Notes: generated from the letters alone by a model not told the origin. 64,000 nt of DNA from Klenkia sesuvii (GCF_037083825.1 NZ_JBAPLU010000004.1:1-64000), one strand, 5' to 3'; positions 27,789 to 36,590 are shown, numbered from the stretch's first letter. Translations and numbers: made by a program.

Positions 27789-28318
27789 GTGTTCGGTTCC
27801 TGCACCCGAATGACCTGTTGGACCTCGCGGACGAACTGGTCGGCAAGAATGCTGGTCAGGGGCGCCCCAAGGTGGTGCGGCTCCGGCGCGGCATCAGCAC
27901 GGCCTACTACGCCGTCTTCCACGAGCTGCTGACCCGAGTCGTCTACGAGGTCGTCCGGCCAGCAGACTGGACGGCGCAGGCAGCAGCCGTGTCCCGCTGG
28001 GTGACTCACCAAGATCTCGCCGCCCTGTCCAAGGCCGCGACCGGCAGCGGGAACCAGGCTCTGCGGGACGCGCTGGCCCCGGTGTCACCGGGTACGGAAC
28101 GCATCGCGCAGGCATTCCTGGACCTGCAGGATGTCCGGCACCGGGCCGACTACGACGATCTGTTCGATGTCGACAAGATTGCTGCGGTCGGCTGGGCCGA
28201 GGCCGCTCGCGACGCGGTGGACCGGTCGTGGGACCTGGTGAGGTCAAGAGACCTCTCCTACCGCAGGTTCCTCGCACTCGGGCTGGGCGCCGTCAAGATC
28301 GCGAAGGCCCGTAGCTGA
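27785..28318 (+). CDS. HEPN-domain protein (UPF0332-like)
   Basis: 177 aa, GTG start. An all-helical protein with KVVRLRRGISTAYYAVFHEL (~29-48) and LDLQDVRHRADYDDLFD (~112-128), the YYAxFH and R-x-x-ADY features of HEPN domains. The canonical R-x4-6-H ribonuclease motif is not evident, so nuclease activity is uncertain. By my count about 30 of 177 codons end in A or T, clearly more than in the flanking genes, pointing to more recent acquisition. HEPN proteins commonly act in toxin-antitoxin or phage-defence pairs; the partner here is not a recognised nucleotidyltransferase. Confidence 0.75.
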   Translation: MSVRFLHPNDLLDLADELVGKNAGQGRPKVVRLRRGISTAYYAVFHELLTRVVYEVVRPADWTAQAAAVSRWVTHQDLAALSKAATGSGNQALRDALAPVSPGTERIAQAFLDLQDVRHRADYDDLFDVDKIAAVGWAEAARDAVDRSWDLVRSRDLSYRRFLALGLGAVKIAKARS

Positions 28319-28370
28319 CCCAGCTGGCCCCGATTCCCCTCTCAGACAGCAACAAGGAGCGTGCACACAC

Positions 28371-28733
28371 GTGGCCGTCCGAGCCATCCGGGGCGCGACG
28401 CAGGTCGACGCCGACGATCGGGAGCAGGTGCTCTCGGCGACCCGTGAGCTGGTCACCGAGGTGATGAGCCGCAACGGGCTGTCCAACGAGGACCTGATCA
28501 GCATCCTGTTCACCGCCACGCCGGACCTGGTCAGCGAGTTCCCCGCGCTGGCCGCCCGGGAGCTGGGGCTGGGCGACGTCCCGCTGATGTGCGCCACGGA
28601 GATCGCGGTGCCGCACGCCCTGCCCCGGGTGCTGCGGTTGATGGCTCACGTGGCCACCGACCGTCCGCGCGCCGAGGTGCAGCACGTGTACCTGCGCGGC
28701 GCCGTGGCCCTGCGCAAGGACATCGCCCAGTGA
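28371..28733 (+). CDS. aroH: chorismate mutase, AroH class
   Basis: 120 aa, GTG start. It has the monofunctional AroH fold signatures: VRAIRGATQVDADDREQVL, LISILFTATPDLVSEFPALA and a VPHALPRVLRLMAHV end. It converts chorismate to prephenate for Phe/Tyr synthesis. Length is exactly the family size. It overlaps cmk by 4 nt, a common arrangement in Gram-positive bacteria. Confidence 0.93.
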   Translation: MAVRAIRGATQVDADDREQVLSATRELVTEVMSRNGLSNEDLISILFTATPDLVSEFPALAARELGLGDVPLMCATEIAVPHALPRVLRLMAHVATDRPRAEVQHVYLRGAVALRKDIAQ

Positions 28734-29422
28734 CGGCGTACGGCGCGGTCTTCCGGGGCCAGGTCACGCTCGACGGGCCGTCGGGGACGGGGAAGTCCAG
28801 CGTCGCCCGCGCCGTCGCGCTGGAGCTGGGCGCCGCGTACCTGGACACCGGCGCGATGTACCGGGCGGCGACGGTCGCCGTCCTGGACGCCGGGGTCGAC
28901 CTGGACGACGCCGAGGGCATCACCCGCGCGGTGCGCGAAGCGGCCATCGGCATCGGCACCGACGCGGCCACCGAGCGCGTGACCGTGGACGACGTCGAGG
29001 TGACCGACCGGATCCGCGGCACCGAGGTCACCCGCGCGGTGTCGCCGGTCTCGGCGGTGCCCGAGGTGCGCCGTCTGCTGGTCGACGCCCAGCGCGCGCT
29101 GGTCGCCGACGCCGCCGCGGTGGTGGTCGAGGGCCGGGACATCGGCACCGTCGTCCTGCCCGACGCCACCCTCAAGGTCTACCTGACCGCCGCCCCCGAG
29201 GCGCGGGCCGAGCGCCGGGCCGACCAGCTCGGCGTCACCGACCCGGCCAGGATCGCCGCGATCGCCGCCGACCTGCGGCGGCGCGACACCTACGACAGCA
29301 CCCGCGCAGACTCCCCGCTGCGCCCGGCGGCCGACGCCGTCACCGTCGACAGCACCCACTGGGAACGGCACCAGACGGTCGCCCGGATCGTCGAGCTGGC
29401 CCGCGAGAGAGCAGAAGCATGA
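28730..29422 (+). CDS. cmk: cytidylate kinase
   Basis: 230 aa from GTG 28730. P-loop VTLDGPSGTGKSSVARAVA (~11-29), AAYLDTGAMYRAATV, and VVVEGRDIGTVVLPDATLKV, all specific to CMP/dCMP kinase. It couples to der by an ATGA overlap. Order aroH-cmk-der is conserved. Confidence 0.96.
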   Translation: MTAYGAVFRGQVTLDGPSGTGKSSVARAVALELGAAYLDTGAMYRAATVAVLDAGVDLDDAEGITRAVREAAIGIGTDAATERVTVDDVEVTDRIRGTEVTRAVSPVSAVPEVRRLLVDAQRALVADAAAVVVEGRDIGTVVLPDATLKVYLTAAPEARAERRADQLGVTDPARIAAIAADLRRRDTYDSTRADSPLRPAADAVTVDSTHWERHQTVARIVELARERAEA

Positions 29423-30765
29423 GCACCCCACCCACCGGTCCGTTGCCCGTGGTGGCCATCGTCGGGCGCCCCAACGTGGGCAAGTCGACGCTGGTCAACC
29501 GGTTCATCGGCCGCCGTGCCGCCGTCGTCCAGGACATCCCCGGGGTCACCCGCGACCGGATCTCCTACGAGGGGCTGTGGAACGGCAAGACCTTCACCGT
29601 CGTCGACACCGGGGGCTGGGAGCCCAAGGCGTCCGGCATGGCCGCCTCCATCGCCCGGCAGGCCGAGTACGCGATGCGGACCGCCGACGTCATCGTGCTG
29701 GTCGTCGACGCCCAGGTCGGCGTCACCGACACCGACCTCGCGGCCGCGCGCGTGCTGCGCCGGTCGCAGACCCCGGTGATCCTGGTGGCCAACAAGGTCG
29801 ACGACGAGCGCGGCGAGGCCGGCGCCGCCGAGCTGTGGTCGCTGGGGCTGGGCGAGCCGTTCCCGGTGAGCGCGCTGCACGGGCGCTCGGCCGGTGACCT
29901 GCTCGACCTGGTGCTCGACACGCTGCCCGAGGCGCCGCGGGAGTCGCTGGAGGTCGGCGGTCCCCGACGTGTCGCGCTCGTGGGCCGGCCGAACGTGGGC
30001 AAGTCCAGCCTGATCAACCGGTTGTCCAGGGAGGAGCGCTCGGTCGTCGACTCCGTCGCCGGCACGACCGTGGACCCGGTCGACTCGATCGTCCGGCTGG
30101 ACGGCGAGGACTGGAAGTTCGTCGACACCGCCGGCCTGCGCAAGCGCGTGGGGACGGCGAGCGGCACCGAGTACTACGCCAGCCTGCGCACCGAGGCCGC
30201 CATCGAGGCCGCCGAGGTCGCCGTGGTGCTGCTGGCCGCCGACGAGGTGATCAGCGAGCAGGACCAGCGGATCATCACGCAGGTCATCGAGTCCGGCCGC
30301 GCGCTGGTCATCGCGATCAACAAGTGGGACACCCTCGACGAGGACCGGCACGCCCAGCTGGAGAAGGAGGTCGAGCGCGACCTCTCCCGCGTGACGTGGG
30401 CGCACCGCGTGAACATCTCCGCGCTCAAGGGGCGGGGGGTGCACAAGCTGGCCGACCACCTGCGCGGTGCCTTGGCCTCATGGGAGTTCCGGGTGCCCAC
30501 CGCTGAGCTCAACACCTACGTGCGGGCGCTGGTGCAGGAGACCCCGCCGCCCGCCCGCGGCGGCCGCGCCCCGAAGATCAAGTACGTCACGCAGGCCGAC
30601 GTCCGCCCGCCCCGGTTCGTGGTGTTCTCCACCGGCTTCCTCGAGGCCGGGTACCGCCGCTTCCTGGAGCGCAAGCTGCGGGAGAAGTGGGGCTTCGAGG
30701 GCACCCCGATCGAGGTGTCGGTCAAGGTCCGCGAGACCAAGGCCCGGGACCGGACGAAGGGCTGA
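29419..30765 (+). CDS. der: ribosome-associated GTPase Der (EngA)
   Basis: 448 aa. Two tandem GTPase domains: G1 motifs GRPNVGKST (~14-22) and GRPNVGKSS (~192-200), with NKVD and NKWD as the two G4 motifs. A C-terminal KH-like domain ends in VSVKVRETKARDRTKG. It is required for 50S subunit assembly. Last gene of the conserved core block; ~75 nt separate it from tRNA-Pro. Confidence 0.97.
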   Translation: MSTPPTGPLPVVAIVGRPNVGKSTLVNRFIGRRAAVVQDIPGVTRDRISYEGLWNGKTFTVVDTGGWEPKASGMAASIARQAEYAMRTADVIVLVVDAQVGVTDTDLAAARVLRRSQTPVILVANKVDDERGEAGAAELWSLGLGEPFPVSALHGRSAGDLLDLVLDTLPEAPRESLEVGGPRRVALVGRPNVGKSSLINRLSREERSVVDSVAGTTVDPVDSIVRLDGEDWKFVDTAGLRKRVGTASGTEYYASLRTEAAIEAAEVAVVLLAADEVISEQDQRIITQVIESGRALVIAINKWDTLDEDRHAQLEKEVERDLSRVTWAHRVNISALKGRGVHKLADHLRGALASWEFRVPTAELNTYVRALVQETPPPARGGRAPKIKYVTQADVRPPRFVVFSTGFLEAGYRRFLERKLREKWGFEGTPIEVSVKVRETKARDRTKG

Positions 30766-30841
30766 CCCGGCTGCGGGTGGCCATCTGGAGTCGGGTAACC
30801 TTCTCGACGCAGCTCACCGGCGCCTACGGGCGACGCGAGCT

Positions 30842-30915
<74 letters not shown>

Positions 30916-30933
30916 CAGAGAAACCGCAGGTCA

Positions 30934-30966
30934 GAGGCGGGCCGTCCGAACCGGGCGGCCCGCCTC
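30934..30966 (+). terminator. terminator after tRNA-Pro
   Basis: A 15-bp hairpin (30934-30948 with 30952-30966, one G-T wobble, 3-nt loop) begins 18 nt after the tRNA. No T-tract follows. It marks the end of the conserved core segment. Confidence 0.8.
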
Positions 30967-31235
30967 CTGCGTCTGTGCAGCAACCCGTACAACAACCAGG
31001 GTGAAGGGCCCACCGGCGGTCGTGGACGACCCGTGGCGAGCATCCGCGCACCACGGAGCGAGCCCGGTGGGCGCCCTGCTCGGTCCCACCAGGGGGGCCT
31101 GGCGCCCCCAGGTGCGCGCGCGGTCGGACATGGCCCTGTGCACCCCGGGGTCCCGGGGCCGGTGCCCGTGGTGTGCACGTGCAACGGTGTCGATCCTGGA
31201 CCGGTCATGCCGGCTCTTCGTCGGCGCCGGGTCGG
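30967..31235. other. intergenic region at core/catabolic junction
   Basis: No gene is supported here. The stretch is GC-rich with several short self-complementary segments, including GTGCAC repeats around 31139 and 31174, and it must contain the end signal of the minus-strand unit that stops at 31236. I looked for a repeat of the tRNA 3' end or an integrase and saw neither. Confidence 0.5.
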
Positions 31236-32351
31236 TCAGGGCTTGAGCACGTAGTTGCTGAAGCCGCCGTTGCGGTTGGCCATCACGGCCAGGGCCTCGT
31301 TGACCTGGTCGAGCCCGTACACCTCGTGCTCCAGCACCGACAGGTCGAGCACACCGCTCTCGACCATGCTGGCCATGGCTTGGCCGTCGGCGGTGTCGAA
31401 CCACAGAGAGGCGACGACGCGCTGGTCGTTGGACATGAGCACGTTGAGGTTGACCGGCAACGGGCCGAGCACCCCGCCGATCGGGGCGTGCCGGCCACCC
31501 CGGGCCAGGCCGCCCATGGCCTCGAGCAGGGGTTCGGCCTGGGCGCCGGACTGCAGCGCGTCGATGACGATGTCGGCACCCCGGCCCCCGGTCCGCTCCT
31601 TGACCCAGGCGGCCACCGCGCCCTCGGCGGTGCCGGTCGTGGAGAAGACCTCGACCCGGCCCGGCGCCAGCGCCTCGACCTTCGCCAGCAGCTCCTCGTT
31701 GCGGGCGATGCCGAGCACCTTGCGGGCGCCCATCGCCAGGGCCATCAGCACGGTGCCGACCCCGAGGGTGCCGCTGGTGCCGTTGACGACCACCACGCTG
31801 TTGGCGTCCACGCCCGATGCGCGGAGCGCGCGGTAGGCGGTCCCGAGGTAGCCGAAGCGCGCAGCGGCCTCGAAGGACAGGTTGTCCGGAATGGTGACCA
31901 GGCTGTAGAGCGGTGCGGTCATGTACTCGCCGAACCCGCCGTAGGGGTAGTCGGCGTAGAGCTGGGCCGATCCCGGCCCGAAGCCGAAGTAGCCGTTGAA
32001 GGTGTAGGCCGGGCACTCCTGCGGGTCGCCGGTCCGGCAGGCGTGGCAACCCCCGCAGTGACGGCCCGGGTTGACGTACACCCGCTGCCCGACCTCGATG
32101 CCGTGGACCTGGTCGCCGACCGCCTCGACGACCCCGGCGACGTCGAGCCCGAAGATGGCCGGCAGCGGCGGGAAGGTCAGGTGCGGCCACCACTCGGGCA
32201 GGAAGTTCAGCACGTTCCCGAGGTTCGGGACGATGCCGCAGGCCTCGACCTTGACCAGGACGTCGGTCGGGCGCGGGGTGGGCACCTCGACCTCGTCGAC
32301 GGTGAAGGGCTGGTGCTGGGCGTGCATCCGCGCGGCGCGCATCGTGGGCAT
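31236..32351 (-). CDS. MDR-superfamily dehydrogenase (paralogue 1)
   Basis: 371 aa from ATG 32351, preceded by a GAGAGG ribosome site. N-terminal GroES-like domain, then a Rossmann domain with VVVVNGTSGTLGVG (~153-166). Four structural-zinc cysteines are present in CGGCHACRTGDPQEC. The usual catalytic-zinc GHE is replaced: the site reads AIFGLDVAGVV, and the CHSD-type motif is CGIVPNLGN. This suggests a quinone-reductase- or enoyl-reductase-like reaction rather than a classic zinc alcohol dehydrogenase. It is last in the unit reductase-P450-MDR. Two close paralogues lie at 36765 and 54069. Substrate unknown; an aromatic-pathway intermediate is likely. Confidence 0.85.
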   Translation of the reverse strand: MPTMRAARMHAQHQPFTVDEVEVPTPRPTDVLVKVEACGIVPNLGNVLNFLPEWWPHLTFPPLPAIFGLDVAGVVEAVGDQVHGIEVGQRVYVNPGRHCGGCHACRTGDPQECPAYTFNGYFGFGPGSAQLYADYPYGGFGEYMTAPLYSLVTIPDNLSFEAAARFGYLGTAYRALRASGVDANSVVVVNGTSGTLGVGTVLMALAMGARKVLGIARNEELLAKVEALAPGRVEVFSTTGTAEGAVAAWVKERTGGRGADIVIDALQSGAQAEPLLEAMGGLARGGRHAPIGGVLGPLPVNLNVLMSNDQRVVASLWFDTADGQAMASMVESGVLDLSVLEHEVYGLDQVNEALAVMANRNGGFSNYVLKP

Positions 32352-32392
32352 GGTCGGCCTCTCAGGTGTGTCGTCGTCGACGTGCTGCTGGC

Positions 32393-33631
32393 TCAGGCGA
32401 GGTGGAGCCGGATCGGGAGTGACTCCCACATCCGCAGGGTGTTGTTCAGGTGCCGGCGGGGGGTGGCGACCAGCTCCAGCCGCTCGACGCGGGGGAGCAG
32501 GGCAGTGATGAGCGACTCGGCCTCCAGGCGGGCCACGTGCTGCCCGACGCACTGGTGCACGCCCATGCCGAACCCGACGTGGCCCGAGGGCTCGCGGGTG
32601 ATGTCGAAGGCGTCGGGGTCGGGGTGCTCGGGGGTGGACCAGCGCCGGGGATCGCGGTTGGCGGAGCCGAGGAACATCAGGATCTTGTGGCCCTCGGGGA
32701 CCAGGGCGCCCTCGATCCGGACGTCGGACGTCGCCACCCGGAAGAAGGTCTGCACCGGTGACTCCCAGCGCACCGCCTCGTCGAAGGCCACCCGGATGAG
32801 CGCCGGGTCCTCGCGCAGCCGGCGCCACTGGTCGGGGTGGGTGGCGAAGGCGTACAGGATCGCGGCGATGCCACTGATGGTGGTGTCCAGGCCGGCCGAC
32901 AGGAGGGCACGGACCAGCATGGGGGCGTGCTCGGGCAGGATCTCGCCGCGGTCAGCCGCCGCCCAGACCATCGCCCCGAAGCCGTCGTCGGTGAGCACCT
33001 CACGGGCGGTCTGGGCCATCACCCAGGCCAGCAGCTCCTCGGCCCGGGCGGCGTGCCGGTCCCTGATCTCCCCGGGTGGGCCCAGGGCGTTGAACTGGTG
33101 GTCGCCGTAGGGCAGCAGGTTCTCGCGGCCCTCCCGGGGGATGCCGACCTCGTCGGGGAAGACCCGCAGCGGGAACGCCTCCGCCAAGGAGGGCACCGCG
33201 TCGAGGTCGACGGTGCCGCCGCTGGCCCCGGTGAGCAGCTCGTCGACGATCTGGTGGCCGTCGGCCGACCACCGGTCGCGCAGCCGCCGCAGCGACCGCG
33301 GCGACAGCACGTCCTTGAGCACCCGGTACGGGGCGTCGTGGCGCGGCGGATCGGCCTCGAGCAGGATGCTCGGCGTCCACCAGGGCTTCTCGTGCCGGAA
33401 GTTCGGGAACCCGACGCCGGAGGACGACTCGAACCGCTGCCAGTCGCGCAGCGAGGCGTGCACCTGCTCGTAGCGGGCCATGGCGTGGACGTCGTAGCGG
33501 TCCAGGTAGACGACGGGCCCGGCGTCACGCAGCTCGCCGTGCATGGCCAGCGGGTCGGCGAGGACGTCGAGGGCGAAGGGGTCGGCGTCGGAGTGGGGCA
33601 CCCCGGTGCCCTGGTGCGTGGACAGGCTCAT
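32393..33631 (-). CDS. cytochrome P450, CYP199-like (probable aryl O-demethylase)
   Basis: 412 aa, complete. I-helix AGLDTT (246-251), ExxR as EAVR (285-288), heme loop GFGMGVHQCVGQ with Cys361. The blocks ILLEADPPRHDAP, ALLSAGLDTT, ESPVQTFFRVAT and LMFLGSANRDPRRW recall CYP199A enzymes, which O-demethylate para-methoxybenzoates and related acids. From memory of CYP199A4, the carboxylate-binding Arg before the I helix is kept (VRALLSAG) but the Arg in its PWRPPS segment is Trp here (PWWTPS), so substrate preference may differ. It sits 27 nt after its likely reductase gene. Expected products: a phenol plus formaldehyde. Family call firm, substrate inferred. Confidence 0.9.
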   Translation of the reverse strand: MSLSTHQGTGVPHSDADPFALDVLADPLAMHGELRDAGPVVYLDRYDVHAMARYEQVHASLRDWQRFESSSGVGFPNFRHEKPWWTPSILLEADPPRHDAPYRVLKDVLSPRSLRRLRDRWSADGHQIVDELLTGASGGTVDLDAVPSLAEAFPLRVFPDEVGIPREGRENLLPYGDHQFNALGPPGEIRDRHAARAEELLAWVMAQTAREVLTDDGFGAMVWAAADRGEILPEHAPMLVRALLSAGLDTTISGIAAILYAFATHPDQWRRLREDPALIRVAFDEAVRWESPVQTFFRVATSDVRIEGALVPEGHKILMFLGSANRDPRRWSTPEHPDPDAFDITREPSGHVGFGMGVHQCVGQHVARLEAESLITALLPRVERLELVATPRRHLNNTLRMWESLPIRLHLA

Positions 33632-33658
33632 GGTGGTCCTCCTCGGTCGGGAACGCGG

Positions 33659-34609
33659 TCAGAGGTCGAGGACGAGACGGGGGGTGCGCGAGCGGGACAC
33701 GCAGATGTACATGCAGTCGCCGAGCGCGCGGGCGTCGTCGTCGAGCAGGGAGTCGCGGTGGTCGGGGACCCCGGCGAGGACCGGTGTCTCGCAGGTGCCG
33801 CAGATGCCCTGCCGGCACGAGGACAACGTGTCGGCGCCGACGGTCCGGACGGCGTCGAGGACCGACTCGCCGGGGGAGACGGTGACGGTGGCGCCGGTGC
33901 GGGCCAGCTCGACCTCGAACGGGCCCTCCAGGGCCGGGGGGCCTTCGTGGGCAGCGACGAACCGCTCGATGCGCAGCGCGTAGCGGGGCCAGCCCGCGCA
34001 GGCCGCCTCCATCGCGTCCAGCAGCGGGGCGGGGCCGCAGCAGTACACCTTCACGCCCGCGCGCGGCTCATCGAGGAACTCGTGGAGGGGGAGCAGGCCG
34101 GCCTCGTCCTGGGGGTGGACGCGCACCCGGTCGCCGTGCACCTCGAGCTCGTCGAGGAAGGCCATCGACCCCCGGCTGCGGCCGCCGTAGAGCAGGCGCC
34201 AGTCGGCGCCCAGCAGGTCGGCCTGGGCGATCATCGGCAGGATCGGGGTGATCCCGATGCCGCCGGCCACGAAGAGGTACTGCTCGGAGGGCAGGAGGTT
34301 GAAGTTGTTCCGGGGTGCGCCGACGCCGACCAGGTCGCCGGGCCAGAGCTCGTCGTGCACGTACGCCGAGCCGCCGCGCCCGTCCGGCTCGCGCAGCACC
34401 CCGACGCGGTAGGAGTAGGCATCCCAGCGGTCCCCGCACAACGAGTACTGGCGGGTCACGCCCTGGGGCAGCACCAGGTCGACGTGCGCGCCCGGTGCCC
34501 AGTCCGCCAGCCGCCGCCCCAGCGGGTCGGCCAGCTGCAGGGTCACCACCCCGTCGGCGCGTCGGGTCTTGCTCTCGACGCGCAGCGTCGTGACGGTCGG
34601 GTCGACCAC
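33659..34609 (-). CDS. phthalate-dioxygenase-reductase-type oxidoreductase (P450 partner)
   Basis: 316 aa from GTG 34609; an ATG at 34620 is out of frame. Order of domains: flavin domain with TRQYSLCG, NAD(P)H domain with VAGGIGITPILPM and VKVYCCGPAPLL, then a C-terminal plant-type [2Fe-2S] domain with CRQGICGTC and a later Cys in GDCMYIC. This is the VanB/phthalate dioxygenase reductase layout, one chain passing electrons from NAD(P)H through flavin to 2Fe-2S. Being directly upstream of the P450, it is its probable electron donor. That differs from the separate ferredoxin and reductase used by known CYP199A systems. Confidence 0.9.
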   Translation of the reverse strand: MVDPTVTTLRVESKTRRADGVVTLQLADPLGRRLADWAPGAHVDLVLPQGVTRQYSLCGDRWDAYSYRVGVLREPDGRGGSAYVHDELWPGDLVGVGAPRNNFNLLPSEQYLFVAGGIGITPILPMIAQADLLGADWRLLYGGRSRGSMAFLDELEVHGDRVRVHPQDEAGLLPLHEFLDEPRAGVKVYCCGPAPLLDAMEAACAGWPRYALRIERFVAAHEGPPALEGPFEVELARTGATVTVSPGESVLDAVRTVGADTLSSCRQGICGTCETPVLAGVPDHRDSLLDDDARALGDCMYICVSRSRTPRLVLDL

Positions 34610-34715
34610 GGTGTCCCCATCTCCTCGGCTGCGTGACGGGGCGCACACCGTCACGGACCCCGTGAGTGTTGCCCTCGCCACATCGCGCCGACAACGAGGA
34701 AAAACCGATCCCCCT

Positions 34716-34727
34716 GCTCAGCTGAGC
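34716..34727. promoter_or_regulatory. 12-bp palindrome upstream of reductase-P450 unit
   Basis: GCTCAGCTGAGC is a perfect palindrome about 107 nt before the reductase start and 13 nt beyond the end of the upstream dehydrogenase gene. A second self-complementary site, TCACGG-acc-CCGTGA, lies at 34651-34665. Either could be an operator for the minus-strand unit. No match to a named regulator is claimed. Confidence 0.4.
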
Positions 34728-34740
34728 CGAACTGCACCGG

Positions 34741-35520
34741 TCAACGGTCCTCGGGTCGGGGTGCCCGGGAGAACACCTCGGCGGCCGCGTCGGCGAACCC
34801 CGCCGGCTGACCCAGGTCGTCGAACGCGCGGGCCACCTCCCGCATCTCGCCTGACCACCGCCAGCCCTTGTCCGCCACGGAACGGCGGGCGACGGCCAGC
34901 CGGTCGACGAGCTCGGGATGGGAGAGGGCCCACTCGGCCTGCAGCTGCTCGCCGACCCCCAGGGAGCGGGCCGCCCCGTCGATGCCGACCAGCAGTGCTG
35001 CGGTGATCTTGGTCCAGGCTGCGTAGGCCATCTTCAGCGACGACGCGGCCACGTCGTCGCCGTCCAGCACGACCGTCCCCAGCGGCGTCCCGGTGAACAG
35101 CGCGGCCGCCTCGGCCGCCCGCGCACCGGACAGGTAGAGACGGGTGGTCCCCGGGGCGGCGGGCGGCGGGCCGACCACCCCGCCGTCGACGACGTCGGCG
35201 CCACCACCCAGGACGAGCGTGGCGATCTCGCGCGCGGTGGCCGGGGCGACGGCGTTCGCGTCGACGTACAGGCCGCCGAACCCGCAGACGCTGCGGGCCG
35301 TGTCCAGCGCGGCGTCGGGCGGGCACAGCGACACCACCACATCGCGGTCGGTGAGGTCGGTCAGCTCGGTCAGCCCGGCCTCGGCCGCCCGGCGGCGGGT
35401 GCCCTCGCCCCGCCCGGCGGGCAGCCAGCCGACGTCGTGCCCGGCCTCCCGCAGCACCCGGCCGATCGCCGCGCCCATCCGCCCCGGGTGGAGGACGGCG
35501 ATGCGGCGGGGGGCGCTCAC
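34741..35520 (-). CDS. NAD(P)-binding beta-hydroxyacid-dehydrogenase-like protein (DUF1932 C-terminus)
   Basis: 259 aa from GTG 35520 (GTGA overlap with the LacI gene). An N-terminal Rossmann fold (RIAVLHPGRMGAAIGRVL, a GxxGAAIG variant) is followed by a helical domain with SLKMAYAAWTKITAALLVGI, the DUF1932 pattern seen in 6-phosphogluconate-dehydrogenase-like proteins. It is shorter than typical 3-hydroxyisobutyrate dehydrogenases (~295 aa). Transcription follows the LacI gene. Substrate unknown; the context suggests a hydroxy acid from aromatic or lower-pathway metabolism. Confidence 0.8.
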   Translation of the reverse strand: MSAPRRIAVLHPGRMGAAIGRVLREAGHDVGWLPAGRGEGTRRRAAEAGLTELTDLTDRDVVVSLCPPDAALDTARSVCGFGGLYVDANAVAPATAREIATLVLGGGADVVDGGVVGPPPAAPGTTRLYLSGARAAEAAALFTGTPLGTVVLDGDDVAASSLKMAYAAWTKITAALLVGIDGAARSLGVGEQLQAEWALSHPELVDRLAVARRSVADKGWRWSGEMREVARAFDDLGQPAGFADAAAEVFSRAPRPEDR

Positions 35521-36590
35521 CGCCAGGACACCGTGCTCGGCCGGCCGACGCTGCCGCGCAGCGTCAGGGCGCCGCGGGTGACCGAAGCGTGCGGATCGGC
35601 GGCCAGGTCCGGGTCGGCGAGCAGCCCCAGCAGCCAGGCGCCGCACCCGGTCGCCAGGTCGGTGACGGGCAGGGTCACCGTGGTCAGCCCCGCGCCCCAC
35701 CAACCGAACCCGGGCTCGTCGCCGAAACCCACGAGCGACAGGTCGTGGGGCACCGCGAGCCGCAGCGCCGTGGCGGCGGCCAGCACGCCCCGGGTGATCT
35801 GCGTGGATCCGGTGACGACGGCGGTGGGGCGGTCGGGGAGCGAGAGCAGGTCGCGCAGGGCGGCCGCTCCGAACGTGGGGCCGCCCTGCTCGGTGGACGA
35901 CGGCGGCCCGACCCGTTCGTGCTCGGGGAGGGCCGCCACCCCGGCGTCCCGCAGCGCGTCGCGGTAGCCGTCGCGCCGGGCGGCACCGGTGGGCACCTCG
36001 GCCGTGCCGCCGACGTAGCCGATCCGGGTGTGGCCGGCGGCCAGCAGGTGGTCGGTGGCCTGGCGCACGAGGTCGTGGTCGTCGACCCCGAACCAGTGCG
36101 GGGCCAGCTCGGGCACCCGCCGCATCAGCTGCACGTGGGGGACGGTGCCCAGCAGCCGCACGGTCTCGGGGTCGGGTGCACTGCTGGGGACCAGGACGAC
36201 CCCGGCGACCTGGGCGGCCACCAGGTCGCGCACGTGCTGCAGCTCGGTCCTGCGGTCGTCGGCGGTCTCGCAGAGCACGAGCTGGTGTCGGCGGGTGCCC
36301 AGCAGGTGGCCCAGCGCATGGGCCACCGAGGTGAAGAAGCTGTTCCTGACGTCGGGGACGATCAGCCCGACCACGGTGCTGGGGGCGCCCCGCATCATCC
36401 GGGCCGACCGGTTCGCGACGTATCCCAGCTCAGCCGCCAGCGCTTGCACGCGGGCCCGGGTCGGGGCGCTGATCCGCGGGTCGTCGGAGAGGGCGCGCCC
36501 CACCGTGGACACCGAGATCCCCAGGTGCTCGGCCAGGTCGCGAGCCGTGGTCGCGCGTGCCCCCGGACGAGCCGTGCCGGCGCCGGTCAT
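35517..36590 (-). CDS. LacI family transcriptional regulator
   Basis: 357 aa from ATG 36590. The N-terminal LacI helix-turn-helix and hinge (TTARDLAEHLGISVSTVGRA then LGYVANRSARMMRG) precede a periplasmic-binding-protein-like ligand domain (VVGLIVPDVRNSFFTSVAHA, IGYVGGTAEVPTGAARRDGY, LSLVGFGDEPGFGWWGAG). It is divergent from the large catabolic operon beginning at 36765. A 14-bp palindrome at 36724-36737 in the shared control region is its probable operator. The ligand is likely an operon substrate or intermediate. Confidence 0.92.
   Translation of the reverse strand: MTGAGTARPGARATTARDLAEHLGISVSTVGRALSDDPRISAPTRARVQALAAELGYVANRSARMMRGAPSTVVGLIVPDVRNSFFTSVAHALGHLLGTRRHQLVLCETADDRRTELQHVRDLVAAQVAGVVLVPSSAPDPETVRLLGTVPHVQLMRRVPELAPHWFGVDDHDLVRQATDHLLAAGHTRIGYVGGTAEVPTGAARRDGYRDALRDAGVAALPEHERVGPPSSTEQGGPTFGAAALRDLLSLPDRPTAVVTGSTQITRGVLAAATALRLAVPHDLSLVGFGDEPGFGWWGAGLTTVTLPVTDLATGCGAWLLGLLADPDLAADPHASVTRGALTLRGSVGRPSTVSWR

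Noticed and set aside
30967..31235. Possible attachment-site repeat of the tRNA-Pro 3' end
   Set aside because: I found no second copy of the tRNA 3' sequence in the window, so no att site is annotated.
31173..33110. 645-codon open frame on the plus strand
   Set aside because: Antisense to the MDR and P450 genes, both of which have full motif sets on the minus strand.
34611..34620. ATG at 34620 as start of the reductase
   Set aside because: It is out of frame with the reductase; GTG 34609 is in frame and gives the expected N-terminus.
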